DNA of 64,000 nt, taken from positions 777,001-841,000 of the forward strand of contig SNVD02000426.1 of assembly GCA_013180625.2 (NCBI GenBank), given 5' to 3'. The translations under genes were made by a program, and so were the position numbers. Positions 11,358 through 24,200 of this stretch are shown one piece after another (the first letter of the stretch is position 1; every line of letters begins with the position of its first letter). The stretch is from Boswellia sacra (Eukaryota; Streptophyta; Magnoliopsida; Sapindales; Burseraceae). A model generated the notes under the pieces. It searched no databases. It was given only the letters and a program-made list of their open reading frames with translations, and was not told where the DNA came from.

Positions 11358-14209
11358 ATCATAGAAGTCAAGTCACAACCCATAGGGACTTCAGGCCAAC
11401 CCAAATCAACACGTCGTTAGCTCATATTAGGAATGACCCATCACCTATGTGCCCTTAAATTCATATCTAGACGGGACACATCTAATACAACCAACTTGTT
11501 ACCGTACCATCAAACTCCATATACGCACGAATTCTGAAATCTATGTAAAATTTATTATATTTGTAGTACCGTTAACAAGACTTTGCATTGCCGATTAATA
11601 ACAGTAATTCTAAACTTACAACTTACATACAATATAAATTTTATAATATCACGTGACAGTCTATACAAAAATTTATTAGAAGAAAAAAATAGAATTTATA
11701 TCTTTAATAGAATTCTGTCATCTGGGCTATCACAACTTATAAAGTTTGAATTATATATAAATTGTAAGTCTAGTATTATTGTATCAATAAATATGTGTCC
11801 AACAACATATCCGCTTTCTTGATCCAAGTTTATTGTCCGGAGTTTGATCCATAAAAATTTATCAACAACCCAGAAGAGTCTGTGGCCCGCTCCAACTTTG
11901 TGTGGAAACATTCTGTCTCGGCCTGTGAGATTAAATCCACTTTAGGGCATTCCGGAATTTCGATATAATTTTACTAGCACCTCTCATCGCATGTGACAAG
12001 AGGCATAGAGCAGCAGAGCACAAAACACAAAGAGGTCCTTTTAAAAATGTGATTATACTCTATGCAATTTATTTAATTATATCTTGCGTTAGGTCAAAAG
12101 ATATGGAATGGCAATGTCTAAATGATGAAGATATAAACCTCTCCCAACGCCTTTCAAGTTTGATCACTTCCATTTTTGTCTCCCAGAATGCTTTATAATA
12201 ACATATCTTTCGCCCATAAATAGCCAAGAGAATCTTTGTTTCTTTTGACCAGAAACGGTTCCTTTCAAGGTTGTGTTGAGCCTTCTATGGGTTTCAAATA
12301 ACACCCAGAAAGCTATTGCTACAATTCTAATTTAATTCACATTTTTTAACGATTTATCATAATTATGTATAACTTCTAAATCTTAGACTAGTCCTTAACA
12401 TGTTTCATTTTGATGGATTTTAACAGATTAGATTGAATTTTGATTAGTTTTGGCACAACCAATTGATGTAAAGTAAAACTAGAAATGGTTAAATTAATAG
12501 AGAGAAAGCCAGACGAAAGGAAAGATGAGATAAAAGAAAAGAAAGAAAGCGGAACTTTTTATGTAGAAAAGCAGAAGGTTGGCTTTAATTTTGCTACACA
12601 AAAAGATGGGCTTTTCCTTGCAAAATGCATAAAAACATAAAGGAGATTGGCCCTTTGACCATTCAAGTCAAGATTCATGTCAAACTGAAGTCTTCTAATG
12701 GGCTTCACACAATTAAATTTAATTATCATGAAATCCTCTTCGATTTCCTTAGATTTTGCATATATGGGCAGAGTCAAGGAACATGCAGAAGATAAGCATT
12801 TTGCTGATGCCGTGCTTTACTTAGACAAATTCTCAAAAGCCAGAAACAAAAATGAAAAAGGCTAAAGGCTGAAAGACAGCACTCACAAATCAAGCGAATG
12901 GTAGTGTCTTGAATTGCAAAACTTTGCAGTAGACCATGATTATGGAGATGGTCGGCAATGCTTGGCAATTTTTCAACTGCTAATGAACCAATTGTTTCAA
13001 AACACGTACAAAATTCAACCAAGAAAATGAGACATTCTGTCGGGTTATGGTATCTTTATCTCGATTGAACAAAAAATTTAACTCCTGGGACGTGGCTTAA
13101 GGTAAGTCGTGAGATGTGCTCATAACTTCACAAGTCAATTAGTATAAAATTTTTGGTTATCTTCACATGGGTATCTCTTGATAATGACCCTGTTGAATTT
13201 GAAGAATGGGTTCGTGACACGTACCTATTTTTTGACTTGCATTATTCGAGATGATATGATAATAACTTCAACTTTCTTTAAATGCACCATTCAAGGGGTT
13301 CTTTGGAACTTTTTCTGTGGCTTATAGAAACTCAATTTGACCAAAGCAAAAAGACGATGATGACTTGCGTTAAAGTTGTGTCCAATGGAAGCGAGCTTGT
13401 CATTACTTACTACAAACACGTGTCACTATTTGATTTTAATCAATTTCATCTCTTCACTTCACTTGTCTCATTTCATTTCCTAATATTAGAATATTACTCA
13501 CTTGTTGGTTTCAATTGACCGACTTCATTTACGAGGTTGAGGGGGTTGTATGGCATGTTTAGATTACAAGGTGATGAAGAATTGAAGATACTTGTACAGA
13601 AGCTTGAAGGAAGCCCTTTGCCTGAGTGTTTCTGTGATCAAATAAAGTTGTAACAAACATCTGTAACATGGACCACATGATGCTCACAAAAGGCACAAAC
13701 CTTCTCTTTATGATTTTGATATCTGATTGCCACTGCAAAATTCTGTTTATAATACAAGACAATGGTGCCATTTATGGACCACACTTTAGTTGAATCATTT
13801 TTATAATTTGATCAAATAGAGTTGACAAGCTTGTATACATGGCAAGCCACACACGTGCACATTTTGATATGTAGCAGAGTAAGTTTGTTTTACATATCAT
13901 AAAAAGTAGAATAGAATTATAGAAAACAACACTATTCTATATACAAGTCAAGTGTTGCTTAATTTATTAATGCTGTTAATCTAATCGTAATTAGTCTTAA
14001 TCGATTATTTTCTTAGAATTTGTCATGCATTGACCTTTTTGATTCTTGATGATAACATAATTAAATAATATTTCATCTATCTGGGCTGCTTTCTTTAATC
14101 TTTTTCGTAAATGTTTTGCCAATTCATGCCCAGCTAATCATGCAAACTTTTTCAAACAGAGAGCTAGCTAGTAATTGGTGGGGGCTGCCCTTAACTATGA
14201 AAAAATGTC

Positions 14210-14465
14210 TATATAAAGGGCCCAAACTCCCGAAGTCATTTTAGGAACAAACTGTCCCTATTCACTCTTTAATTACTCTCTTTCCCTAAATTTAACCCAT
14301 TCAATACAAAAAAAACAGCCAAATTGGAATCCATTTGCACAAATATTGCCAGGACCAAATAATCTTTGGTGATGCCAAACGTGAGCCACTTGTTGCTGTT
14401 TTGATGCTGCAGCAAAGAAGCTAGAGGAGGCTGTTTGGGTCAGGCTCGGTTGGCTACTTTCACTT
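14210..14465 (+). promoter_or_regulatory. Possible promoter and first non-coding exon
   Basis: TATATAAA lies at 14210-14217. About 250 bp on, CACTTGTAAGTC gives a good splice donor with its GT at 14466. Between them is a pyrimidine-rich leader (ATTCACTCTTTAATTACTCTC) and no long ORF. This is the layout of a promoter followed by a 5' UTR exon or a non-coding transcript. The next recognised + strand start codon (KNOX, 21271) is 6.8 kb away and has its own TATA box, so I do not link them. Weak call. Confidence 0.22.
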
Positions 14466-15008
14466 GTAAGTCATTGAAATCTCACTCTTTTGTGAAACTT
14501 TGTATTGCCTATATCTACATGCCTCGTGCTATTAAATTGCAAGAATAAATGGATGGAATGCTATATAGGATGCTCATTAGGGGTTACGTTAAAATGGGTT
14601 TTGAAGCGTTTGATTGTTTTTGATATAAGTGCATTGTGAGGATCGAGGGTAATCTGACGGTATAGATTTAAAAATGGTAGAGTACGTTGTCAGGGGTCAA
14701 AACTATTGTTTTTTCCTATGAGAAGAAGAGAAAGAGAAAGGAGGTTGCTTTTGACAGTTAATTTCCCACCAAAATTGAATAGTCAATCAATCAATCAATC
14801 AACTCAACGTGACCCAAATAGTTTCTTACAAGTTACAAGCAAATCAAGAGATGAGATACAAAGGGTAGAGTTGAGTAAAATCAAATTGCATTTGCATTTG
14901 CATATATGTACTGTACTCCTTCCCGGTGGTGCAGGCTGTGGATGTGGGGTTGGTGGGGTCTTAATTGGCTTGGTGCACTTGACCTGACCCGATTCTAAGT
15001 GGCCAACG

Positions 15009-15031
15009 TCCCCCCCGCCCCCCCCCCCCCC
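15009..15031. repeat. C-rich homopolymer tract
   Basis: A run of about 22 C broken by a single G. The minus strand is therefore a G run that could form a quadruplex. The exact length is likely variable and hard to sequence. Confidence 0.9.
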
Positions 15032-17877
15032 TTTTAACTTTTTACACCATATAAGTCATCAGTCAAGACAAGTGTCCATACAAACATCATTTATAAATTA
15101 TCTCTTGTTTGTAAACCATCTAATTATGGTAAATAGAAATGATATTCCTCTCTAATCATTGCCCATCTAATATTTTAACCCACTCTCCATGGATCGACTC
15201 GCTTTTCTAATAAAAAATCAAATATTATAACTTATCATATTCCACGATAACAATATTGAATAAGCTTCCGTATCTTGACGGTTAGATATGGTTGGCTAGT
15301 TCGATATTACATCGAACTAATTTCTCGATCCCATGTACAGATGCATTTGGGCATTTAATTAAAAGATTAGATAGAAGAAAAGCTTCATGGCTCCTGCAAT
15401 GCAATTAATTGTTAGTCTTCTAATTCGATAAACGTAAAATCGAGGTTTGTTTACGATTATTGACGTCAAATTTGCCACCAAACACGTTATCTATTGAAAC
15501 ATGTATATGTGATTTGTGGTTGGGAGTGGGTTTGCTTTTATTGCATATTAGGAGACCAAACAAATTCGTTTCTTTAAATGTTATAGTGATGGCATGCAAA
15601 TTGGGAAAGCTCAAAGCTTGCTCGATCATGACTGCTGGACAACTCCTCACTCTATTTGATTTTTCCTATAATTAATAAAAATTATTCCAGTGTATGTGGG
15701 TCCCCATATCATTTAGTTTAAGACAACGACAAGTTATTAATACGTTACAGTAAAAAATGTAATTGACGTCTTCAAGTTCTGTAGTCCCTCAGACCTCCCC
15801 TAACATTTGCTGAAATCTCGAGTAACTATTTCTGATTTTAAAAACTTTATATACACCATCTCTTCGTTTAAGAACTGTTAAAAAATAAATTTTTTTTCAA
15901 ATTATCCTTACTGACTATTAAAAAATATTTCAAAATTTAAAATATAAATAATAAAAACAAATATTTGCTAATAGTCTTCCATCAATCCTTATCCCATAAA
16001 GTTTTTTTTTTTAAATTACTACCATAATAAATTATGCATAAACTTAAAAAAATATTTTATTAAGAAAAATCTATATTAAATAATAAAAAACCTGTCCTGT
16101 TTATGCCAGTAAAAAAAGTATCATCTTATAAAGTTTACGTCTTTCGATGTAATTTCTTTATTTTTTAATTTTAATTTTAATTTATAAATTTATAAAATTT
16201 TAATTTTTTAATAATCGATTAAAGGTAAAATTTTATATTTTTTAACAAAAAGGAAATATATATAAAATTTTAGAATCAGAAACAGTCATTTACGATTTCC
16301 ACAAATCTTACAGTAGGTTTATGAACCGACGCTTATAATTATGAGATGATTAATCAATTAGAAGGTCCATAATCTGTGGGCTGAATTGAAGCCCGTAAGC
16401 ATAATCCGAGTTGTAGTTGTGCGTTGAAGTATTTTGGGTACGCTTTGGGCGTGTTCCTGGAGTACGTTCATCTCCATGTCAGTTGCACACGTGAATTTGT
16501 CCACCAATCGCCTTTTGATCTGTAAATTAACAGCTATCTACTGGGCCCTGTCCTACTCTCCACTTTCAACCGTCCGATCTCACTAATCTATGGCTCTAAA
16601 TTCCTATCAATGCCATCTTCCGTTTATTATTTACTCTCCTTGGTTATAGCTCTTGCCCTTCTAAAATTAAAAAAAAAAACAAAAAACAAAAAACATAATG
16701 AGAGGATTTCGTTTATAAAGTGATTATGTTGTAAAAAATTTAAATCCATGATTACAAGCTTACGAATTGATGGCTTTCTCTGCTTTTGATATCTAACGTG
16801 TTCTCGATCGTTTGATAACTTTTTTTGAATTCTCATTTTGTTGGTGTTTAATATCTGACAATCAAAGATATATATATTGGTATGTTGGTTTATAGTTGTG
16901 GTATTTAAATTTTATTAAAATATAATTATTTTTCAATTTACTTTCCTAATTTTTTTTATTTTTTAAATTAACACTAGGCTTTTCAAGATGAGATAATTTC
17001 ACTGAACTCTTATTTTTAACGAAAAATCAATTTGAGTTTCGATCTTTTTTTATGGTTTTTAAATTTCCACTAACTTCCCAAATCATTACTATTTAGCCAA
17101 TTAATTTAATAGAAAATTATTAGAATATCTTCAAAATGATTAACTTTTTCCTACTTAGTATGACGAACTCGGGTATCGATCTTTTTTTTTTTTTTTCATC
17201 CAAGACTCTATAAACGTTTTTGTTTTACAAAGTTCCATTATATTGCTTTCAATTGGAGTAAAAATCTCGAGGAAATTGATCATAATTATTGACATTTTTA
17301 TGTTAAACATGCGATCAAATAGTAATGGCATAGTAGGTCAGCAAATTTTCTTAAAATATTAAGAAAGTCATTGATTTTTTTTCTTTTTGGTTAAATGCCA
17401 AAGAAGGTCAATAACATAATTTTATTTACAATTGTGTTGTTCAATAATGTTGTTCATTGCTGCTGCTGCTGCTACTAATAATAATAAAGAGATAAACCTT
17501 CAATACGACTTTATAATTATACATATATTTGTAATTTTGTAAACCTAGATATGAATTATTATAAAATGATGTGTATGTGAGTGGGAGACTGAGGCTTGAG
17601 CAGGCTTAGGTGTTAGGCCTTGGATTTATTAATAAAGGGGTGAGAGTTGAGATTGAGATTTGTCCACATGGAATTGGATTGGTGGTACCGTGGTAGCGTT
17701 AGAGCCTGAACCCACTCTGACTTGCCCATTTAAAAAAAAAAAAAAAAAAGAAACCCATGGATAGTGGATAGCCCACCCATTTTCATATCCATGCCCATAC
17801 TCATTCCCAATTACCCATTTTTTTCAAAATCGAGCATCTAACTATGCCTATTCCTATTCGCTGTTGTATACAATAAT

Positions 17878-18414
17878 GGCATGATTGATGCGTTGTATAA
17901 CATTGTATAGGATAGCGTAAATTTATTTGGATTGGATTGGATTGAATAGTATAGGATAAGATTAGATAAAATATAATACTATACTATATTTGATAGAACA
18001 TTGTTGTATTAGATAAAACCCAAAAAAATTATAATATGAAACATTTAATTTAAATATAAAATAAATTTAAATAATAATTAAAATTATTTCTAATATAAAA
18101 ATTTAATTATTAAATTTTTTATTTATTTAAATATTTAATAAATTATTTATTAATTATATAAATATATAAATATTTAATTTATATCATTTTTTTGTATTTA
18201 TTAGTGAAGATTGAGACAAAAATAAGCTTATACGGTGTAATACCATGGGTAGACTTGGTATAAAAATACTCAACTTTTATGCAAACAGTGCTGTTATAGT
18301 ATCCGCTACAGTGTCGCTACAGTACACGCATTATACTATACAGTTTCGCACCAAACGTAATATAATTTCTTAATACTATATAATACAGCGCTATACAGTG
18401 CATCAAACACGCCC
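17878..18414. mobile_element. MITE-like element with imperfect terminal inverted repeats
   Basis: The left end reads GGCATGATTGATGCGTTGTA. The right end read in reverse complement starts GGGCGTGTTTGATGCACTGT and continues with a matching TATAG-rich stretch, so the two ends form an imperfect inverted pair about 537 bp apart. The interior is AT-rich and non-coding. GGGC-TGTTTGG-type ends are typical of Tourist (PIF/Harbinger) or hAT MITEs. I could not fix a clean target duplication. It shares the TGTATAGTATAG-type motif with the element at 31157-31863. Confidence 0.5.
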
Positions 18415-21045
18415 TAAATGTTAAGTTAAGGGTCATATTATTGACACATCAGATATATCGGTACATCAAATATAAAATTATAAGTAAGAATATAAAAGTT
18501 GTAGTTTTTGTTTAATAATTTACAACTTTATAACTTTTATATATTCATTTATAACTTTTATATATTTATTTACAACTTTTATATAATTTTTTTTTTATGT
18601 CTCAATACATCAGATATACCATAATCGAACTTTTCAGTTATTTAACCTCGTAAGTAACCGTCTCACTGGTCTGAATCCAGAGCAGAATATATGCTTACAT
18701 ATCGAAGTTATTTTATAGTAAAATTTGCATTAATTGTTAATCAGAGTGTCTCATGTGTTACAAGAAACGTTCCCTTTAATAGGCCGTGTTAAATTTTCTA
18801 TTGAACTCGAAACGTATTTCTAAGGGAAATTAATTTTCAATATCGATCTTACTATTGATTATGAACACACTTAAAAGCTATAATTAAAGAAGCTTGATAT
18901 GTGTACTCCTGTCTAACAATTTTAATCTTTATCAGGCAACCATAAAGTTGATGTACTAGAATAGAATCATTATTCTAAGTCGGTTTTTAATAAAATATTA
19001 AAATGTATGCAAAATTTTTAATGAGGAATCCTGAACTTCTGTTTAAAAGAATAAAAGTTCACTTTTTGTCTACCCTTTCATTGTTCATTTGTCTGTACCA
19101 AATTATTTGATTTAGCCATTAACCTTTATTATAAAGTACAATGTTTTCATATCATCCTGTTACATCGAATCAAAAGAGCCGTGATTGAGTTAATTAATAA
19201 GATTTCTTTAGCTTTGATACTATATTAAGATATTACTTTACACGATTTTAAATTGTCAAGCCTAAGATGCATGTAAGTGCTTTAAATTACCTTCAAATTT
19301 TGAGTATGTTTGTAAATGAAAAGATACTTTAATATTTGATAATACCTTTATAAATTTATTACAAATTTGTAAATAAAATTCAAGTTTTGTTGAAATTTCA
19401 TGGATATAATATTGATTCAGCTTACCCAGGAACAAATTTTAAGATAGTCTTTGAGTCGAAACAAAACTGTTCACCCCCTAAACCCAATTTAACAATTAAT
19501 CAACAAGAATTGCAAGTTAATTTCATGTATCTTATAATCTGTATATGCTCCCTTCGTATTGCTATATATGTGAGTTCAATGATTAAACATAATAGTTAAC
19601 ATTAACCTAAAATTTTAACATAAAAACAAAGGATGATATTAAGTATTAACTCGATAGATTTCAAAACTTCAAGTTTAAAATAAGTAAATAATTGGAAATA
19701 TGATTTGATGCATAATTAACCTATAAACTTTTAGCGGTTGAGCGGAAGTTTCAATCTCTAATTGGAAATGTTAACCAAGGTAAATTAAGTGAGAAGAGTG
19801 AAAGGTTAGGAGTTTGGTGAGTACTTACTACATGGGAAAGGGTTTGTTCTAATAATTGAGTCAAAGCACTACTTCATTTGTTGTACATGTTTGTTAATTT
19901 TATGGATTCGAAATTGCCAAGGAACAAGCGTCATGTCGTTAACAAACTGCCCGATGCCAAATGGGTGGTCCCTTTTTAAACAACAAAACAAAGGGCACGC
20001 TCCTATGCTATAATCTAACCCTAAAATTCTTAATAATAATATTAGATCGATAACTCATTTACAATCAAAATCTTATAAAATATGAATTAACAAGATATTA
20101 TTGGATGAATAATTATCATATCATTTAATTTAATATCTTTTATTTATTTTCATCGTCTATTTATCCCGTAATAACTTGTTTAACTCATGTTTTATAAAAA
20201 ATGAGTGTAAATGAGTCGTAGACGTAGCATTATCTAATTTCTAATCTTAGTTTAGGTTAATTTAATTATCAATATGTTTTTAATTTTAAAAATCCAAAAG
20301 TACATACAAAATTGATAGCTTTTTGATTGAATTTTAATTGATAATAATTGATCTACATGAGATTGATAGAAATAGTTCATTAGATAGAGCATACATCAAT
20401 TACTTGAACTTCTCTTTATAATTGATTTTGTTAACACATCATTATACAACAATACATTGCAAATACAAGATTGGTACAACTATAAAATTATGAACCTACA
20501 AAAAGAAAGAAAGAAAGGAAAATAGTTTGATTACTTGTATGGTTATTAAGTGTGAATGCTTTCTACTCCACTTCCAAAATCTTCTCTACTCTAATCTAGG
20601 GAGATGAAAAGATAATATATATCCTAAAAGCTAAACAAGGAATTAATTCTTGTATACTATTAACATCACTTATAGTGCAAATTGATTGGTGATGGTAATG
20701 GTAATGGCCAATGGGTACCTATTTATGGTAAATATATGCAACACCGATATCATTATTAAAAGGCCAACTTGTGTTAGTGTGTGCTTTGAGTTATCTTAAA
20801 CATGGAAAAATAAAAACAAAGAAAACGGTAATAATTAAACAAAAGAAAAATAGAAGAAAAAGGCTCTTTCTCTGGCTTTGGTTCTCGCTCTCACTCTCAC
20901 ACTCACGCAACACAAAGCATCTCTTATTGTATTTGTTTGTTCGCCAAAACTCACATTCTCCAAGACCACTACCACTTCTTCTCTGTCACTCCAATTCCAG
21001 CAAATCCAGTAAAAACTTGATTAATAACAGTAACAAGCTTCTGCG
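18415..21045. other. AT-rich region upstream of the KNOX gene
   Basis: I see no gene here. About 18430-18620 has several near-repeats of a TACAACTTTTATATA-like phrase and two copies of ACATCAGATATA, possibly a second small MITE. A CT/CA-rich stretch at 20870-20930 and TATA-type sequence follow towards the gene. The KNOX promoter is expected here and may extend further left. Confidence 0.45.
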
Positions 21046-21090
21046 ATAATATTAATATTAATATTAATATTAATATTATGTGTATATAAA
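21046..21090 (+). promoter_or_regulatory. KNOX core promoter: ATATTA repeat and TATA box
   Basis: A run of about five ATATTA units (21046-21079) is followed directly by TATATAAA at 21083-21090. That is about 180 bp before the KNOX start codon, a normal distance for a plant TATA box and 5' UTR. The stretch from 21110 to the start codon contains no upstream ATG. The hexamer repeat may vary in length between accessions. Confidence 0.55.
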
Positions 21091-21270
21091 CAACACTTGT
21101 GGCTGCCTGCAGTCAGTAGTTGAGACTTATAAGCTTACTCGTGTCATTTACATTTAGTAAAACGCTAATCATTTGAACTTGCTTGTTTTTGTTGTTGTTT
21201 CTGATCTTTATATTTTTGGATTGCTACCTTCTCCTCGATCGTTTCTGCAAGACAAAAGAGAATCATATTC

Positions 21271-24200
21271 ATGGATGAAATGTGTGGCTTTAACTCAAGT
21301 GGTGAGTACTCAGATAAGGCCTGGATGTCACCGGAGAATCTTATATTTCCATCTGACTACTCAACCCTTCTTTGCCCGGGTCGGATTCCCACCTTCGGAT
21401 CCGACGAGTTGCTCTCTGCAGCATCTGCAATATCCGAAGCCGCTGCTCCAATCACGCCGGAGATTCAACCAGAAGAAGACATGTCCACTGTTATCAAAGC
21501 CAAAATCGCTTCTCACCCATCTTATCCCAGACTTCTTGAAGCTTATATAGATTGCCAGAAGGTGAAAATAATACATACATATATATAAAATTCTCTCCGT
21601 TTTTATCAACTATTTGGTGCAAACTGGCCAGTCAATGAGTTGATACTTTGATATATACCGCATATGATCTTCAAAGAATATGAAAGTTGTGTTTTTTATT
21701 TTTCATCTTATCTTGTTTTCTCGTCATAAATCCGAGTTATCTGTCGCTGCTGCTGTAAAGTTATTTTGTGTCAGCCTTGGTCAAGTACGAAGGAGCTAGA
21801 AGAGGAAAATTCAAGTACTCTTCATTTGCTTGTGCTTTAAATTCCATCCAACCTACTGAGAGCGTTTCGATATACTTTAACAGAAACTCTCTTTTTACAG
21901 TTTGCTTGGAGTTTGAGCTTTCACTGCGTGCTTTATGGAGGATTTGTTTCTTTTTTTCTTTTCTTTTTTTCCTTCTCTTTGATCTCCAAGATCCAAGACT
22001 TTATTTTTTCTCGAGAAAATTTAAAATAAAAGAGTCTGTACCACATTTTCCTTGCTATTGGTTCAAGGAAACTTTCCAAACAAAAAAGTTTCATTTGAAT
22101 GCTAATGAAACTTCGGTTATGATGATCAGCACCGGCAAGTTTTTTTTTTTTTTTAATTAACCCTCAAAATCAAATTCTTATATGAAGTATGTTGTCAAGT
22201 TAAGCTTTTTCCAAGTTTTTTTTTGGCTTTTTGCTGTTGCTCTTCTTTTAAGTACTCGACTTTCATGGATGCTTTTTCTTTTAGGTCGGGGCACCTCCGG
22301 AGATAGCATGTCTGCTGGATGAAATTCGGCGAGAAAATGATCTTTACAAGAGAGACATAGTGCCTACGTGTTTTGGAGCTGATCCTGAACTTGATGAGTT
22401 CATGGTTGTTTAAGTCTTCAATTCTTTCGTTTTCTCTTCTCTCTTTACCAACTTACTTCCAACGATGATCAGTCTGCTATCAACCTCTCTAAATTTTGTT
22501 TCTCTTAATTTCTATCAAGGAAACCTACTGTGACGTGTTGGTGAAGTATAAATCTGACCTCGCAAGGCCTTTTGATGAAGCAACTACCTTTTTAAACAAA
22601 GTTGAAACGCAGCTGCGCAATCTCTGCACCAGTGCCTCGGTTAGAAGCCTTTCTGGTCAGTCTCTCTCTTTCTCTCTCTGACTCTCTACTTCTAATGGTG
22701 TTTCAAGATAAACTCTTTCTTTTTTTAAAAAAATTTTTATCTTGTTTTTTCTAGTTGCTTTACCTCTTAAGATCCATTGATTTTTGTGCTGTTTAATGTT
22801 ATTTTTGTCTGCGTGACTGCATTATCTACAACACTTGCACAAACACATAGTAAAAATCAGAACTAAGAAAACAAAAAAAGGTCAGTCTAGAAACCTCAAA
22901 ACTCAAAGCATCATCGGTGAGTCCAGCAGGCAAATTTCATTCTAGTGGTCGTTCATGGTGTACGATACTAGCGTGAATCCAGGTTCATGATAGCTGATAA
23001 ATGAAATTAATCCACAATAAGCGACAACCACTGCTGTCCTATTCCTAGTTTCAGTCCCTAGCTTGGCCTATCTTTTCTTTTCATTTGTTTTTAATCCTTT
23101 TCCTGTGGATTCAAAGTACCCCCACTAATTGAGAACAAACAGTAATAAGAATACTTGAAGAATAATCAAAGGATTTTCAGGTATTCACAAACAGACAACA
23201 AAAACCCTAGAGACGAAACGGACCCTTGTCTTAGATTAGCTACTGTTTTTTTCTCCACTACCATTCTTGTGGTTTTCTGCTCTCAAATCGCTTCATTTTG
23301 TGTATGTTGTTGTAGTCATGATTATACGTTTTGATGGTCCTTTGTTGTGCATACACGGATTGGTAAGCTCAAAAGGTCAAGATTTCTGCAGTAATGGACC
23401 TTGTAACAGTATTCTATTTTTTTTTTTCCATGGAACTTGGGTTTTGCTTGCATTATGTGGCGCTCGTCTTGTTTGTTGTGTGCTTGTTTCTTTTAGTTCC
23501 CTTTTCTCTTTGCTTCAAAGTAAAAAATGTTTTGTGCTTGAGATTCTGATTTTGACGTTTCAGAGTTCAGTGATGACATAGTGAATAGTGTTCTTGATAT
23601 ATAGTTTGAAGGACAAACAGTGACGTCGCATTGGTCCTTTCTGAAAACTGCTAAAATGCCAGAGAAATATACGCTTAAGCATCTTACTGTAATAGGTTAT
23701 CTTCTTTAATCTCCCAAGTCGGTTGACTGTGTTCTTCTCCTAGTTTACTAATTACAGATTAAGACTGGAGTTGAATATTTCTCACTCCTTGATATTTTCA
23801 GCATAAAATATATATATTAGTGCTGCTCTAACCTGGAATTATGTGTGAAATTCATGTCAACTGTCACATGTTGTAGAATCTTTTAGAGCATACTCAGAAC
23901 CATATCTAAGTCACAAGAGAATATGATCACATTATCATCATCGAGCCTCCTTTGTCTTGGTTATATTTCCTCTACATTACATCATTCAACTACAGAAAGT
24001 GACAAGCCTCGTGAAGTTGATATGAGGCCATTAAAAAATATAGAGAAAGCGCAAAAGCAAGTTCCCTTGTTGATAATTAGCTGTTTTAATTAGTAATTTT
24101 TAAGCATCGGTTGGAAGAATTGGGTTTATGCCTGAAGTGCTATTGAACTTTTCTAATTTAGCTTAAGTGATTGGCTTCTCTTCATGTTCATTGGGTTGAA

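Larger units (their letters stand above)
5763..11362 (-). mobile_element. Ty3/Gypsy LTR retrotransposon, gag-less and degenerate, with target duplication
   Basis: Two direct repeats, 5768-6681 and 10443-11357, bound an internal region of about 3.8 kb. Each starts TG and ends CA. The 5-bp ATCAT is present immediately outside both ends (5763-5767 and 11358-11362). The gene order on the minus strand is protease, reverse transcriptase, RNase H, integrase, which defines Ty3/Gypsy. A purine run (AAGGGAGC on the minus strand, just right of 6681) is the polypurine tract, and sequence complementary to the 3' end of initiator-Met tRNA abuts the 5' LTR. By eye the LTRs differ at about 23 of 914 positions (about 2.5%), which suggests an insertion roughly one to two million years old at usual plant rates. 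The capsid/nucleocapsid part of gag is absent and pol carries several breaks, so the copy cannot move by itself. Confidence 0.96.
11363..17877. other. Intergenic region right of the Gypsy element
   Basis: I recognise no protein-coding gene. Moderately GC-rich patches at about 11363-11560 and 11820-11940 may be old repeats. Short minus-strand ORFs at 12774-13022 and 13559-13771 have no recognisable domain. A TATA-like box with a downstream splice donor (14210-14465) could mark an unannotated transcript. A long C tract lies at 15009-15031. From about 15.8 to 17.5 kb the DNA is very AT-rich with many A and T runs. Confidence 0.5.

Noticed and set aside
12774..13022. Minus-strand 82-codon ORF followed by a donor-like GTGAGT
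   Set aside because: The wording looked partly protein-like, but I recognise no family and find no convincing partner exons.
13559..13771. Minus-strand ORF of 70 codons
   Set aside because: No domain, and other frames are equally plausible. It may be repeat-derived but nothing supports a gene.
14330..14440. Possible microRNA precursor near the TATA-like box
   Set aside because: I compared it with the conserved plant miRNA sequences I know and saw no match and no clear long hairpin.
14706..14987. 93-codon ORF with Arg/Glu-rich start and Gly-rich end
   Set aside because: Composition follows simple repeats (GAGAA, AATC, GGTG); no family is recognised.
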